Positions 1 through 7,693 of a stretch of 38,328 bases of DNA are shown piece after piece. The stretch is from an uncultured Clostridia bacterium (GTDB lineage Bacteria > Bacillota > Clostridia > TANB77 > CAG-508). Position numbers and translations under genes: made by a program. Position 1 is the stretch's first letter; each line of letters opens with the position of its first letter. The notes below the pieces were generated by a model. That model did not search any database. It worked only from the letters and a program-made list of their open reading frames with translations, and had not been told where the DNA came from. Location: the NCBI GenBank assembly GCA_947625545.1, contig CANQOW010000004.1:1-38328 (forward strand), in the 5' to 3' direction.

Positions 1-298
1 TTTTATCCATGGTAATGTTGTTTTCAAATAAGTATAAGTCATCATATACCATTTCGTCTTCAGGTTCAACTTCTTCATTTGGTTCTTCAGTTGTTTCATT
101 ATTTGTTTCAGGCTCAGTTGTCTCATCTCCTTCTAGAACTTCTTCATTTGTAGAGTCATCAACTTCATTTTCTACATTAGTTTCTTCTAATATTTGTGTA
201 GATGTATCATCAGTTGCTTTAACTGTAATACAAAAGGCTGATATAAGTGCAATAATTGTAATTATAGTTACAATTATTTTAAATTTGCTTTTTAACAT
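1..298 (-). CDS. Secreted acidic protein, N-terminal part (runs off the window)
   Basis: The visible 99 codons start at an ATG (296-298) preceded by AAGGAGG eight bases upstream. Residues about 4-28 form a Sec-type signal peptide or single membrane anchor: a short Lys-rich start, a hydrophobic run, then an Ala-rich possible cleavage region. A linker very rich in Glu, Thr, Asn and Asp follows (about 30-80), and then a more ordered stretch reading YDDLYLFENNITMDK at the window edge. The composition fits an exported or cell-surface protein whose folded domain lies outside the window. The last visible motif faintly recalls beta-helical polymer-forming (bactofilin-like) proteins of clostridia, but too little is present to assign a family. 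Its own sigma-A promoter is visible upstream. Confidence 0.7.
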   Translation of the reverse strand, partial: MLKSKFKIIVTIITIIALISAFCITVKATDDTSTQILEETNVENEVDDSTNEEVLEGDETTEPETNNETTEEPNEEVEPEDEMVYDDLYLFENNITMDK

Positions 299-333
299 AT
301 TTTTTCCTCCTTATAAAAATTTTTCTATCCATA

Positions 334-362
334 AATATATAATAGAATTTGGAAAAAGTCAA
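334..362 (-). promoter_or_regulatory. Sigma-A promoter of the secreted protein
   Basis: On the minus strand TTGACT (357-362) is followed by a 17-base spacer and TATATT (334-339). The -10 lies about 35 bases before the start codon of the 1-298 gene. Confidence 0.6.
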
Positions 363-404
363 TTAATTACAGTAAATTTTATTTGTATTTATAAATCTTT
401 TATA

Positions 405-917
405 AAATTTCCGCTCCGCTTTCTTCGGCTTAAAATTATTTTTTTTCTAATTCCGTTCTTCAAACATTTCAAAACAGAAATATGTATTGGTATATCTTAT
501 GAATCGTACTATATTGCTTGGGCAAAACAGAAGGTCGAACTCATTAGAAAAAAATATAATTTTTGCCTCACGCTCGCTACTTTTGCATTAAAGATAAATT
601 TACTTAAAACAACTTAAATCATAGTGCTAAACTTTCGTACGTTTAGTAATTTCAATATCAAAAAAGTAAATTGAGCGTTGGAGACATCACAAGTTAGAAT
701 TTGTTATTGAATTTAATGAGGGATGTTCGAAGGCTTGGAAATTTTTGAAAAAAATTTTCAAGAGCAGCGAAAGAGGCTCATTAAATTTAATTACAAATTA
801 TTACGCAGTTATGTTGAGAAGCGAAATGCACTTTTTTTATATTGAAATTAAACTAAACGTAAAATACATTTAAATTTTTAAATAATTTTAAGCCGAAGAA
901 AGCGAAGCGGAAATTTT
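405..917. repeat. 513-base nested foldback element in a gene-free region
   Basis: This fills the 718-base gap before ruvA, where no credible gene is seen. Outer arms 405-442 and 880-917 are about 38-base inverted repeats with a single clear mismatch; their core is ccgctccgctttcttcggct. Inside them are second arms 639-667/830-860, third arms 698-720/777-799 and a central hairpin 734-746/749-762, so the right half folds almost continuously onto the left. About 190 bases (443-632) on the left have no partner. The arms are richer in GC than the surroundings. It could be a degenerate MITE-like foldback element or a long structured RNA. No transposase is present. Confidence 0.65.
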
Positions 918-955
918 AGCAAAACAACTAAATTTAAAAAAATCATAAAAAATAC

Positions 956-983
956 TTGAAAAAAATTTTTTTTATGATAAAAT
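956..983 (+). promoter_or_regulatory. Probable promoter of ruvA-rarA
   Basis: TTGAAA (956-961), a 16-base spacer and TAAAAT (978-983) lie 33 bases before the ruvA ATG, just outside the right arm of the foldback element. Confidence 0.5.
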
Positions 984-1016
984 TATAGAAAATTTGTTTG
1001 ATAAAGGAGCAAAAAA

Positions 1017-1622
1017 ATGTATCAATATATAAAAGGAAGTATAGAAGGAAAAGCAAATAACTATGTTGTAATTGAAACTTATGGAATAGGGTACAAAATA
1101 TTTATGTCTGAAACCGCAATAGAAAAAATAGGAGAAATAGGAGAACAAGTCAAAGTATATACACATTATCATGTAAGAGAAGATGATATAAGTCTATATG
1201 GATTTTTAACAAATGAAGAATTAAGAATGTTTGAATTATTAATATCTGTAAGTGGAGTAGGAGCAAAATCTGCGTTAGTAATGTTGTCAAACATAGCCCC
1301 ATCAAGTTTTGCACTTGCAATATTAGCAAATGATACATCAAAACTTGTTAAAATACAAGGAATAGGAGCAAAAACTGCTGCAAGAATAATACTAGAATTA
1401 AAAGATAAATTAAAAACAGAACAAGCAGTAACAACAAATGCAAAATCAAATGAAGAAATAAAAGAAGCAATAGATTATGATGATAAAGTAACAGAAGCAA
1501 TATCTGCATTACAAGTTTTAGGTTATAATAGAAAAGAAATAGAAAAAGCATTTGAAAAAGTAGATAAAGAAAAACTTTCAGTAGAAGATTTAATTAGAAA
1601 AGGATTAACATTATTATCTTAA
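1017..1622 (+). CDS. ruvA: Holliday junction branch migration protein RuvA
   Basis: RuvA is the tetrameric junction-binding subunit that loads RuvB onto Holliday junctions during recombination repair. The 201-residue length is normal. The N-terminal OB fold begins MYQYIKGSIEGK and contains the family signature around YTHYHVREDDISLYGF (about 47-62). Two helix-hairpin-helix segments follow: LLISVSGVGAKSALVML near residue 75 and VKIQGIGAKTAARIILELK near residue 112. The C-terminal RuvB-contacting domain ends at VEDLIRKGLTLLS. The ATG has AAAGGAG upstream. It is followed 57 bases later by rarA rather than the usual ruvB, so the RuvB partner must be encoded elsewhere. Confidence 0.95.
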   Translation: MYQYIKGSIEGKANNYVVIETYGIGYKIFMSETAIEKIGEIGEQVKVYTHYHVREDDISLYGFLTNEELRMFELLISVSGVGAKSALVMLSNIAPSSFALAILANDTSKLVKIQGIGAKTAARIILELKDKLKTEQAVTTNAKSNEEIKEAIDYDDKVTEAISALQVLGYNRKEIEKAFEKVDKEKLSVEDLIRKGLTLLS

Positions 1623-1679
1623 AAAATTATTTTAGTATAAAACTTAAATCTTAATTTATAATTATGAAAGGATAAAAAA

Positions 1680-2909
1680 ATGAATGTAAATGAACCATTA
1701 GCATATAGAATGTGCCCAAAAACATTAGAAGAATATGTTGGACAAGAACACGTTTTAGGTAAAGATAAATTATTATATAGAACAATTAAAGCAGATAGAT
1801 TATCAAGTTTAATATTATGGGGACCACCCGGCTGTGGTAAAACTTCACTTGCTAAAATAATAAGTAATACGACAAAATATAAATTTACAAGATTAAATGC
1901 AGTAACATCAGGAGTACAAGAAATAAAAAAAGCCATAGAAGAAGCACAAAATTCACTTTTAAATCCAAGTGGAAAATGTATATTATTTATTGATGAGATA
2001 CATAGATTTAATAAATTACAACAAGATGCTTTATTACCATTTGTAGAAGATGGAACAGTAATACTAATAGGAGCAACAACAGAAAACCCATATTTTGAAG
2101 TAAATAAGGCTTTAATATCAAGGTCAATGGTAGTAAAATTAGAACCATTAACAACAAAAGATATTTATAAAATATTAAAAAATTCATTAGAAAGTGAAAA
2201 TGGTTTAAAAAATTACAATATAAAAATAGAAGATTCAACATTAGAAAAAATAGCAGTAGTATCAAATGGAGATGTAAGAACAGCATTAAATGGGTTAGAA
2301 GTAGCAGTTTTAACAACAAAAATGAGTGAAGATGGGTACATACATATAACAGATGAAATTATTGCAGAAAGTATAAATAAAAGAAAAGCAGTATTTGATA
2401 AAAATGGAGATAGCCATTATGATAATATAAGTGCATTTATAAAATCTATGAGAGGTAGCGACCCTGATGCAACAATATTTTATCTAGCAAGAGCATTACA
2501 GGGTGGAGAAGACCCTGTATTTTTAGCAAGAAGAATAGTAATTGCATCAACAGAAGATGTTGGAATGGCAAATCCAAATGCATTAGTTGTAGCAACATCA
2601 GCAATGCAAGCAGTAAATATGATTGGAATGCCAGAGGCCAGAATAATATTATCACAAGCAGCAACCTATGTTGCAACATCACCAAAATCTAATGCAACAT
2701 ATTTAGGAATAAATAAAGCATTAGAAGATGTAAACACAAAAGATACAGGAGAAATACCAATGCATATTAGAAATGCACCAGCAGATGGAATGGAAGATTT
2801 AGGATATGGAGTAGGTTACAAATATCCACATGATTTTCCTGGACATTTCGTTGAACAACAATATTTGCCAGATAAAATGCTTGGTACAAAATATTATGAT
2901 TTTAAATAG
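1680..2909 (+). CDS. rarA: Replication-associated recombination protein A (RarA/MgsA family AAA+ ATPase)
   Basis: RarA is a clamp-loader-like AAA+ ATPase that acts at stalled replication forks. The 409-residue product begins near the family signature AYRMCPKTLEEYVGQEHVLG. Walker A is GPPGCGKT (48-55), Walker B is LFIDEIHRFN with the Asp-Glu pair at 105-106, and sensor 1 is in LIGATTENP. The C-terminal part carries the MgsA tetramerisation region, with RGSDPDATIFYLARAL, EDVGMANPNAL and GVGYKYPHDFPGHFVEQQYL. These separate it from RuvB and DnaX. AAAGG lies before the ATG. It probably shares the ruvA transcript, as no promoter is obvious in the short gap. Confidence 0.93.
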   Translation: MNVNEPLAYRMCPKTLEEYVGQEHVLGKDKLLYRTIKADRLSSLILWGPPGCGKTSLAKIISNTTKYKFTRLNAVTSGVQEIKKAIEEAQNSLLNPSGKCILFIDEIHRFNKLQQDALLPFVEDGTVILIGATTENPYFEVNKALISRSMVVKLEPLTTKDIYKILKNSLESENGLKNYNIKIEDSTLEKIAVVSNGDVRTALNGLEVAVLTTKMSEDGYIHITDEIIAESINKRKAVFDKNGDSHYDNISAFIKSMRGSDPDATIFYLARALQGGEDPVFLARRIVIASTEDVGMANPNALVVATSAMQAVNMIGMPEARIILSQAATYVATSPKSNATYLGINKALEDVNTKDTGEIPMHIRNAPADGMEDLGYGVGYKYPHDFPGHFVEQQYLPDKMLGTKYYDFK

Positions 2910-3018
2910 TATAAAAAAATAATTTTGCAACAAACTATATAAAATGTATTTTTAATAAATATTTCATTACTTAAAAATATTAACTAATAAATAAAGATAC
3001 AAAAAGTGAGTTTGTTTT

Positions 3019-3369
3019 ATGAATATGTTTAAAAAAATTATTATAGGAATAATTGCTGGACTAATAAACGGTTTTTTCGCCTCAGGGGGAGGAATGATTT
3101 TAGTACCAGCATTTTATTATATTTTAAAATTAAATGAAGTTGAATCAAGGGCAACATCTGTACTATGTATTTTGCCAATGGTAATAGTAAGTTCATTTTT
3201 CTATTATAAAGGAAATTATATGGATTGGAAATTAGGAATAATGTGTGCTATTGGTGGAATAATAGGAGGAGTTATTGGATCTAAATTACTAAAAAAAATT
3301 GATGAAAAATATCTTAAAATATCATTTATAATTTTCTTAATATATGTAGCATATAAAATGATAGTTTAA
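3019..3369 (+). CDS. TSUP (TauE/SafE) family membrane protein, half-size
   Basis: The 116-residue protein has about four hydrophobic segments and the family pattern GLINGFFASGGGMILVPAF near the N-terminus, then VESRATSVLCILPM. Full TSUP transporters (sulfite, sulfonate or other anion exporters) are usually about 250 residues with two such halves, so this is one half. The next gene encodes the other half; together they total 246 residues. The ribosome binding site is weak, and the second Met (codon 3) is an alternative start. The substrate cannot be told from sequence. Confidence 0.8.
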   Translation: MNMFKKIIIGIIAGLINGFFASGGGMILVPAFYYILKLNEVESRATSVLCILPMVIVSSFFYYKGNYMDWKLGIMCAIGGIIGGVIGSKLLKKIDEKYLKISFIIFLIYVAYKMIV

Positions 3370-3386
3370 AAAATTGGAGTTTAGAT

Positions 3387-3779
3387 ATGGAAGTTTTAAT
3401 TGGTGTAATATCTGGAATTGTATCAGGCTCAGGGCAAGGTGGAGGTACAATTTTAATATTATGTTTAACATTATTTTATGGAATAGACCAACATAAAGCA
3501 CAAGCAACAAATTTAATTTTTTTTGTACCAACCGCAATTTCTGCAATAATAGTAAGTATAAAAGAAAAAAATATTAAATGGAAAGTAGTTTTACCTGTAA
3601 TTATTTCTGGTATGATTGGTGCATTAATTGGAGCATATTTTTCTACAAAAACAGATGTAAAAAGTTTAAAAAAATATTTTGGATATTTTTTAGCGTTAAT
3701 TGCTATATATGAAATTTATTGTTACTTAAAAAAGTATATATTTAATAAAAAAACACATAATAAAGACAGAGTACATTAG
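3387..3779 (+). CDS. TSUP (TauE/SafE) family membrane protein, second half
   Basis: The 130-residue protein repeats the TSUP pattern (GIVSGSGQGGGTILILCLTL, then HKAQATNLIFFVPTAISAI) and has about four membrane segments with a Lys-rich C-terminus. It starts 17 bases after its half-size neighbour, with TTGGAG ahead of its own ATG. The ordered stop, ribosome binding site and start argue for two separately translated subunits rather than a broken gene. I infer that they pair in the membrane to form one transporter. Confidence 0.8.
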   Translation: MEVLIGVISGIVSGSGQGGGTILILCLTLFYGIDQHKAQATNLIFFVPTAISAIIVSIKEKNIKWKVVLPVIISGMIGALIGAYFSTKTDVKSLKKYFGYFLALIAIYEIYCYLKKYIFNKKTHNKDRVH

Positions 3780-3830
3780 TGTAAAAAAATTATTTATAAT
3801 ACACTTATATAATAGAAAGGATGATATTTT

Positions 3831-3971
3831 ATGAAATTTTTTAAAGGTATGTTAGTTGGTACTTTAATATCAACAGGTGTTATGATGATGTATTCAGATA
3901 ATATGAATACAAGTAAGAAAAAAATAATGAAAAAAGGAAAACAAATGGCTAAAAAAATGGGAATATTGTAA
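3831..3971 (+). CDS. Small membrane protein (46 aa), YtxH-like in character
   Basis: The ORF has GAAAGGATG upstream of its ATG. The product starts MKFFKGMLVGTLISTGVMMM, a single hydrophobic segment, and ends in a strongly basic tail with many Lys residues (KKKIMKKGKQMAKKMGIL). A short Gly-containing helix followed by a basic cytoplasmic tail resembles small YtxH-type membrane proteins, but similarity cannot be proven at this length. It stands alone between the TSUP pair and a terminator, and its role is unknown. Confidence 0.6.
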   Translation: MKFFKGMLVGTLISTGVMMMYSDNMNTSKKKIMKKGKQMAKKMGIL

Positions 3972-4054
3972 GTAAATTAACTTTTTTATATAAAGAAAAG
4001 ATTTTTACTTTGTGTTGCGAAACAAAAAAAGTTTTATGGAGTTTCCTATACAAT

Positions 4055-4094
4055 AAAAAGGAGTACATTTTGAAGTGTACCCCTTTTATTTTTT
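4055..4094. terminator. Bidirectional intrinsic terminator
   Basis: AAAAGG-A-GTACA pairs with TGTAC-C-CCTTTT across an eight-base loop and is followed by a T-rich tract. A-rich sequence on the left makes it usable from the minus strand too. It separates the small + gene ending at 3971 from the - gene ending at 4107. Confidence 0.8.
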
Positions 4095-4106
4095 GTAAAA
4101 GAAAAA

Positions 4107-4541
4107 TTATTTACAACATTCATCTGTACATTTGCAATCATCTTTATCATCAACTACAAAATCGCATTTATCCATTTTTACGCCTTTTAAACAATCGCCT
4201 TCATGTTGAATTTTTGTGCAAACTTTTACGTGTTTTACAGCATCTACCCAAATTTGTAAAGCATATACTTTATCTGGGCAAAGAGGACCAAATACAAATT
4301 CTCCTTCTTTATCTGTAAAAGTATGAGAAACTGGTCTTCTTTCTTCTTTACCACAATCATAAACTACTTCAATTAGTTTTACAACAGCGTTTTCAACGGG
4401 TTCTTTATAGCAATTTCTTACTATACCATAAATAACATCTCTATCATCTTCTGGTAAAAGTATATCTAAATCAAATTGCTTTCCAGATGCTATAACACCA
4501 TCTATATCAGTTATAGGGTTTGGTCTTTTTTCACAATTCAT
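4107..4541 (-). CDS. Carboxypeptidase regulatory-like (prealbumin-fold) protein, Cys-rich
   Basis: The 144-residue protein has no signal peptide or membrane segment. Residues about 35-100 read like a carboxypeptidase-D regulatory / transthyretin-like beta sandwich: VIYGIVRNCYKEPVENAVVKL, then HTFTDKEGEFVFGPLCPDKVY. Short Cys-containing segments flank it: MNCEKRPNPI at the N-terminus and a tail with Cys at KCDF, DDCKC and ECCK. The Cys pattern suggests metal binding or disulfide cross-linking, possibly in a spore or surface layer; this is inference. AAAGGAATG precedes the start. It is transcribed divergently from feoA, across a palindromic repeat. Confidence 0.75.
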   Translation of the reverse strand: MNCEKRPNPITDIDGVIASGKQFDLDILLPEDDRDVIYGIVRNCYKEPVENAVVKLIEVVYDCGKEERRPVSHTFTDKEGEFVFGPLCPDKVYALQIWVDAVKHVKVCTKIQHEGDCLKGVKMDKCDFVVDDKDDCKCTDECCK

Positions 4542-4587
4542 TATTTAATCATTCCTTTCAAATTAATTAAGCAGTTTGCTTAATATT

Positions 4588-4616
4588 ATATTATGTAAAA
4601 TACATTATTTTGTTAC
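4588..4616 (-). promoter_or_regulatory. Promoter of the Cys-rich protein, mirrored with the feoA promoter
   Basis: On the minus strand GTAACA (4611-4616), a 17-base spacer and TAATAT (4588-4593). The same GTAACAAAATA sequence forms the -35 region of the feoA promoter on the other side of the palindrome. Confidence 0.5.
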
Positions 4617-4778
4617 TATTTATATTAAACTTTAAAAGAGTATAATATAATATTTGTTCTCAAGAAAATTTGTTAGGTTATAGGGTAATCCGTGAGCAGC
4701 AGGCTTAACAAACTTTTCTTTCGAAAAATATATATTATACTCTTTTAGTTATAATTAAAAAATATAGGTAACAAAATA
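4606..4778. repeat. Dispersed palindromic repeat, copy 1 (173 bases)
   Basis: The conserved core at about 4650-4737 contains ttgttctcaagaaaa, then gggtaatccgtgagcagcag, then cttttctttcgaaaaata. It is flanked by locus-specific arms: aaaagagtataata (from 4634) pairs with tattatactctttt (to 4746), and TATTTTGTTAC (4606-4616) pairs with GTAACAAAATA (4768-4778). Within the core, AGAAAA pairs with TTTTCT and TTTGTTAGG with CTTAACAAA, leaving an apical loop of about 25 bases. The same core recurs at 23985-24099 and 34411-34549. Confidence 0.85.
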
Positions 4779-4796
4779 GAACAATATTAATATAAT
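4768..4796 (+). promoter_or_regulatory. Probable feoA-feoB promoter
   Basis: GTAACA (4768-4773), a 17-base spacer and TATAAT (4791-4796) lie 32 bases before the feoA ATG. The -35 is the right end of the copy 1 palindrome. Confidence 0.5.
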
Positions 4797-4828
4797 GTAA
4801 TATAAGGAGAAAATGGAGGCACATAAGA

Positions 4829-5065
4829 ATGAATAAGATACAGCTGAATAAACTACCAATTAATAGTACAGGTAAAGTAGAAGAATTAAATTGTGATGGA
4901 AACCTAAGAAGAAGGATGCTAGATTTAGGAATTGTTAAAGGAACAAATATAATTCCTGTTTTAAAAAGCCCTTTTGGAGACCCAATAGCATTTGAAATTA
5001 GAGGGAGTATTGTTGCACTTAGGAAAGAAGTTTCAGAAAAAATTAGTGTAAATTTTGATAATTAA
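4829..5065 (+). CDS. feoA: Ferrous iron transport protein A
   Basis: FeoA is a small SH3-like cytoplasmic protein that works with the FeoB ferrous iron permease. The 78-residue product shows the family core: LNCDGNLRRRMLDLGIVKGT (about 19-38), then PFGDPIAFEIRGSIVALRK near the C-terminus. TGGAGG lies ahead of the ATG. It is the first gene of a feoA-feoB-(7296) operon. Confidence 0.93.
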   Translation: MNKIQLNKLPINSTGKVEELNCDGNLRRRMLDLGIVKGTNIIPVLKSPFGDPIAFEIRGSIVALRKEVSEKISVNFDN

Positions 5066-5070
5066 TGTTT

Positions 5071-5090
5071 GGGTCAGCATATTCTGGCCC
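5071..5090 (+). promoter_or_regulatory. Intercistronic hairpin between feoA and feoB
   Basis: GGGTCAG and CTGGCCC form a seven-pair stem with a six-base loop (one G-T pair) just after the feoA stop. The following tract (taaagtttta) has too few T residues for a strong terminator, so partial attenuation or mRNA protection between the two genes is more likely. Confidence 0.4.
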
Positions 5091-5121
5091 TAAAGTTTTA
5101 AAGAATTAATAGGAGGTTTTT

Positions 5122-7280
5122 ATGGGACTTACAAATACTTCTACTGGAAACAATATATTAAATAGCGATTTATTAGAATTAAAAAATAAATGTGATTATG
5201 TGGTTGGCTTATCACGGAAATCCAAATGTACGGAAAGAGTAGTATATTTAACGCCCTAACTGGTATGCATCAACATACAGGAAATTGGCCCGGAAAAACG
5301 GTTGCAAATGCAAGTGGAACTTATACATATCAAAATAAAGAAGTATTGCTAATTGATATTCCGGGAACTTATTCATTAATGTCGAATTCACAAGAAGAAG
5401 AAATTGCAAGAGACTATATTTGCTTTGAAAAACCAGATGTTATGGTTGTAGTTGTAGATGCTACTTGCCTAGAAAGAAACTTGAATTTGGTTTATCAAAC
5501 AATGGAAATAACAAATAATGTTGTGGTCTGTGTAAATTTATTAGATGAAGCAGAAAAAAAAGGAATAAAAATAGATATACAGAAATTATCTAATTTGCTT
5601 GGCGTTCCAGTTGTAGGTACAATAGCAAGAAAAAAGAAAACCTTAAAAAAATTAACAGAAGTAATTGATAATGTAGCAACTAATGAAATAGTTCCAAAAC
5701 CCATAAAAATTAAATATGTTCCAGTTATAGAAGATTCTATAAATATGGTAGAAGAATTAATAAAAGAAAAATTAGAAAATAAAGATGAAAATCTAATAAG
5801 ATGGATTAGTTTAAAGTTAATTGATGGTGATGAAAAAATTTTAAATTCAATTCAAGAAAACTTACATATACAAATAAAAGGTGATAAAGAACTAGCTCTA
5901 AAGTTAAATGAAGTAAAAATACTTTTATTAAAAAATAATATTAATGAAAATAACTTTAGAGATAACATTGTTTCAAGTATTATAGGAAAAGCAGAGAAAA
6001 TAAATAAAAAAGTATGTGAATATAGAAATTCTAATTATAATGAAAGAGATAGAAAAATAGATAAAATTTTAACATCAAAAAAATTTGGAATACCAATAAT
6101 GCTGTTATTTCTAGGAGTAATATTCTGGATAACTATTACAGGTGCAAATTACCCTTCTCAGTTATTATCTAATTTTTTTAGTTTTTTGCAAGATAAATTA
6201 TATATTTTATTTGATAATATAAATGCACCAGACTGGCTTACTGGAGTTTTAATCACTGGTATGTTTCAAACAACAGGCTGGGTAATTTCTGTTATGCTTC
6301 CACCAATGATGATTTTTTTCCCTTTATTTACATTATTAGAAGATTTAGGTTATTTACCTAGAATTGCATTTAATTTAGACGGTTGTTTTAAAAAATGTTG
6401 TGGAACAGGAAAACAGGCATTAACAATGTGTATGGGATTTGGTTGTAATGCAGCAGGAGTAGTAGGATGTAGAATTATAGATTCACCAAGAGAAAGATTA
6501 ATAGCAATATTAACAAATGCATTTGTACCATGTAATGGAAGATTTCCATTTTTAATAACAATAGCAATGATATTTATAGGTGGATTTTTTACAGGAGTAT
6601 ATAAATCAATAATATCTACATTAGTTGTGCTATTAGTAATATTATTAGGAATAATACTAACACTTGTAATATCAAAAATATTATCAAAAACAGTATTAAA
6701 AGGAATTCCATCATCATTTATACTAGAATTACCACCATATAGAAAACCACAAATAGGAAAAATATTAGTAAGGTCAATATTTGATAGAACAATATTTGTA
6801 TTAGGAAGAGCAATAAGTGTAGCAGCACCTGTTGGAATAGTAATATGGTTATTTGCAAATTTAACAATAGGAGATTTAAGCATACTTACATACATTGCGA
6901 ACTTTTTAGACCCATTTGCGAAACTAATGGGATTAGATGGTTATATTTTAACAGCATTTATTTTAGGAATACCAGCAAATGAAATAGTATTACCAATAAT
7001 ATTAATGAGTTATATGTCAACAGGTTCATTAGTAAATTTAGAAGATACCTATAGTATAGGTCAAATTTTAGTACAAAATGGCTGGACTATATTAACAGCA
7101 ATAAATGTTATGATATTTACATTATTACATTTTCCTTGTGGAACTACATTACTAACTATAAAAAAGGAAACTAAAAGCGTAAAATGGACTATATTAGCAT
7201 TTTTACTACCAACACTTTGTGGAATAATAATGTGTTTTTTAACAACATTTATATACAACTTGATAAATGTTCTTATATAA
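5122..7280 (+). CDS. feoB: Ferrous iron transport protein B, frameshifted within the P-loop
   Basis: FeoB is the GTPase-coupled membrane permease for ferrous iron. Translation should start at the ATG at 5122 behind AGGAGG, giving MGLTNTSTGN and reaching YVVGLS, where the frame breaks. Removing one C at 5215 and one at 5231 restores SGNPNVGKSSIFNALTG, the G1 motif. Downstream the single open frame (from 5226) keeps TGNWPGKTV (switch I), DIPGTYSL (G3) and NLLDEAEKKG (G4). It also keeps both Gate regions, around GFGCNAAGVVGCRIIDSPRE and FILGIPANEIVLP, and the end FPCGTTLL. Length is normal for clostridial FeoB. As written, the GTPase would lack a P-loop. Such an intact remainder suggests a very recent mutation, a phase variant or a sequence error. 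Confidence 0.9.
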
Positions 7281-7295
7281 GAATAGGAGGTACTT

Positions 7296-7649
7296 ATGAG
7301 CAATTTTATATTTCAAGTATTATTATGGACCTTTGCATTATATGGGTTAGTTGAAATTATAAAATATATTATATACGTTATTGCATATAGTAATTTAAAA
7401 TCTGATGGAATTTATTTAATAATAGCAGTAAAAAATAAAGAAGATAAAATAGAAGGATATTTACGTTCAATTTTATATAGAACTTTAAATGGAAAACAAA
7501 AAAATATAAAAGATATAATAGTTACAGATTTAGGTTCAGAAGATAAAACATTACAAATTGTAAATAATTTGAAAAAAGATTTTGGATGTATAAAAGTTTC
7601 AAATTGGAATGAATGCAAAGAAACATTAGATAATATAAGTAATATTTAA
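7296..7649 (+). CDS. Small membrane protein downstream of feoB
   Basis: The 117-residue protein has one or two hydrophobic segments at about 5-32 and then a soluble part containing DGIYLIIAVKNKEDKIEGYL and IIVTDLGSEDKTLQIVNNLK. The latter looks like the nucleotide-sugar-binding start of a family 2 glycosyltransferase (beta strand, then DxGSxDxT), but the protein is far too short to be a whole enzyme. GGAGG precedes its ATG 15 bases after feoB, so it is almost certainly cotranscribed with feoAB. Its role is unknown. Confidence 0.6.
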   Translation: MSNFIFQVLLWTFALYGLVEIIKYIIYVIAYSNLKSDGIYLIIAVKNKEDKIEGYLRSILYRTLNGKQKNIKDIIVTDLGSEDKTLQIVNNLKKDFGCIKVSNWNECKETLDNISNI

Positions 7650-7666
7650 TTTAAAATATTATAAAA

Positions 7667-7693
7667 TTAGCACTCTCTACTTGACACTGCTAA
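7667..7693 (+). promoter_or_regulatory. CIRCE-like HrcA operator upstream of clpB
   Basis: TTAGCACTC (7667-7675), nine bases, then CACTGCTAA (7685-7693). The consensus CIRCE is TTAGCACTC-N9-GAGTGCTAA, so the left half is perfect and the right half matches at seven of nine positions. It overlaps the -35 of the clpB promoter, as expected for heat-shock repression by HrcA. Confidence 0.75.

Noticed and set aside
9-617. A 202-codon plus-strand ORF at the window start
   Set aside because: Its first part is the antisense of a signal-peptide gene with a good ribosome binding site; the rest runs through the left arm of the foldback element and has random, low-complexity composition.
3367-3390. Frameshift splitting a single TSUP gene
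   Set aside because: A proper ribosome binding site and ATG separate the two halves and each half has a complete TSUP start pattern.
4650-4737. Integron attC site or IS end
   Set aside because: The core arms run GTTAGG...CTTAAC, inside-out relative to attC (RYYYAAC...GTTRRRY), and no integrase, transposase or target duplication is seen.
5226-7280. feoB starting at the internal ATG 5226
   Set aside because: There is no ribosome binding site there and the product would lack the GNPNVG part of the P-loop. The AGGAGG-led ATG at 5122 encodes the missing N-terminus in another frame.
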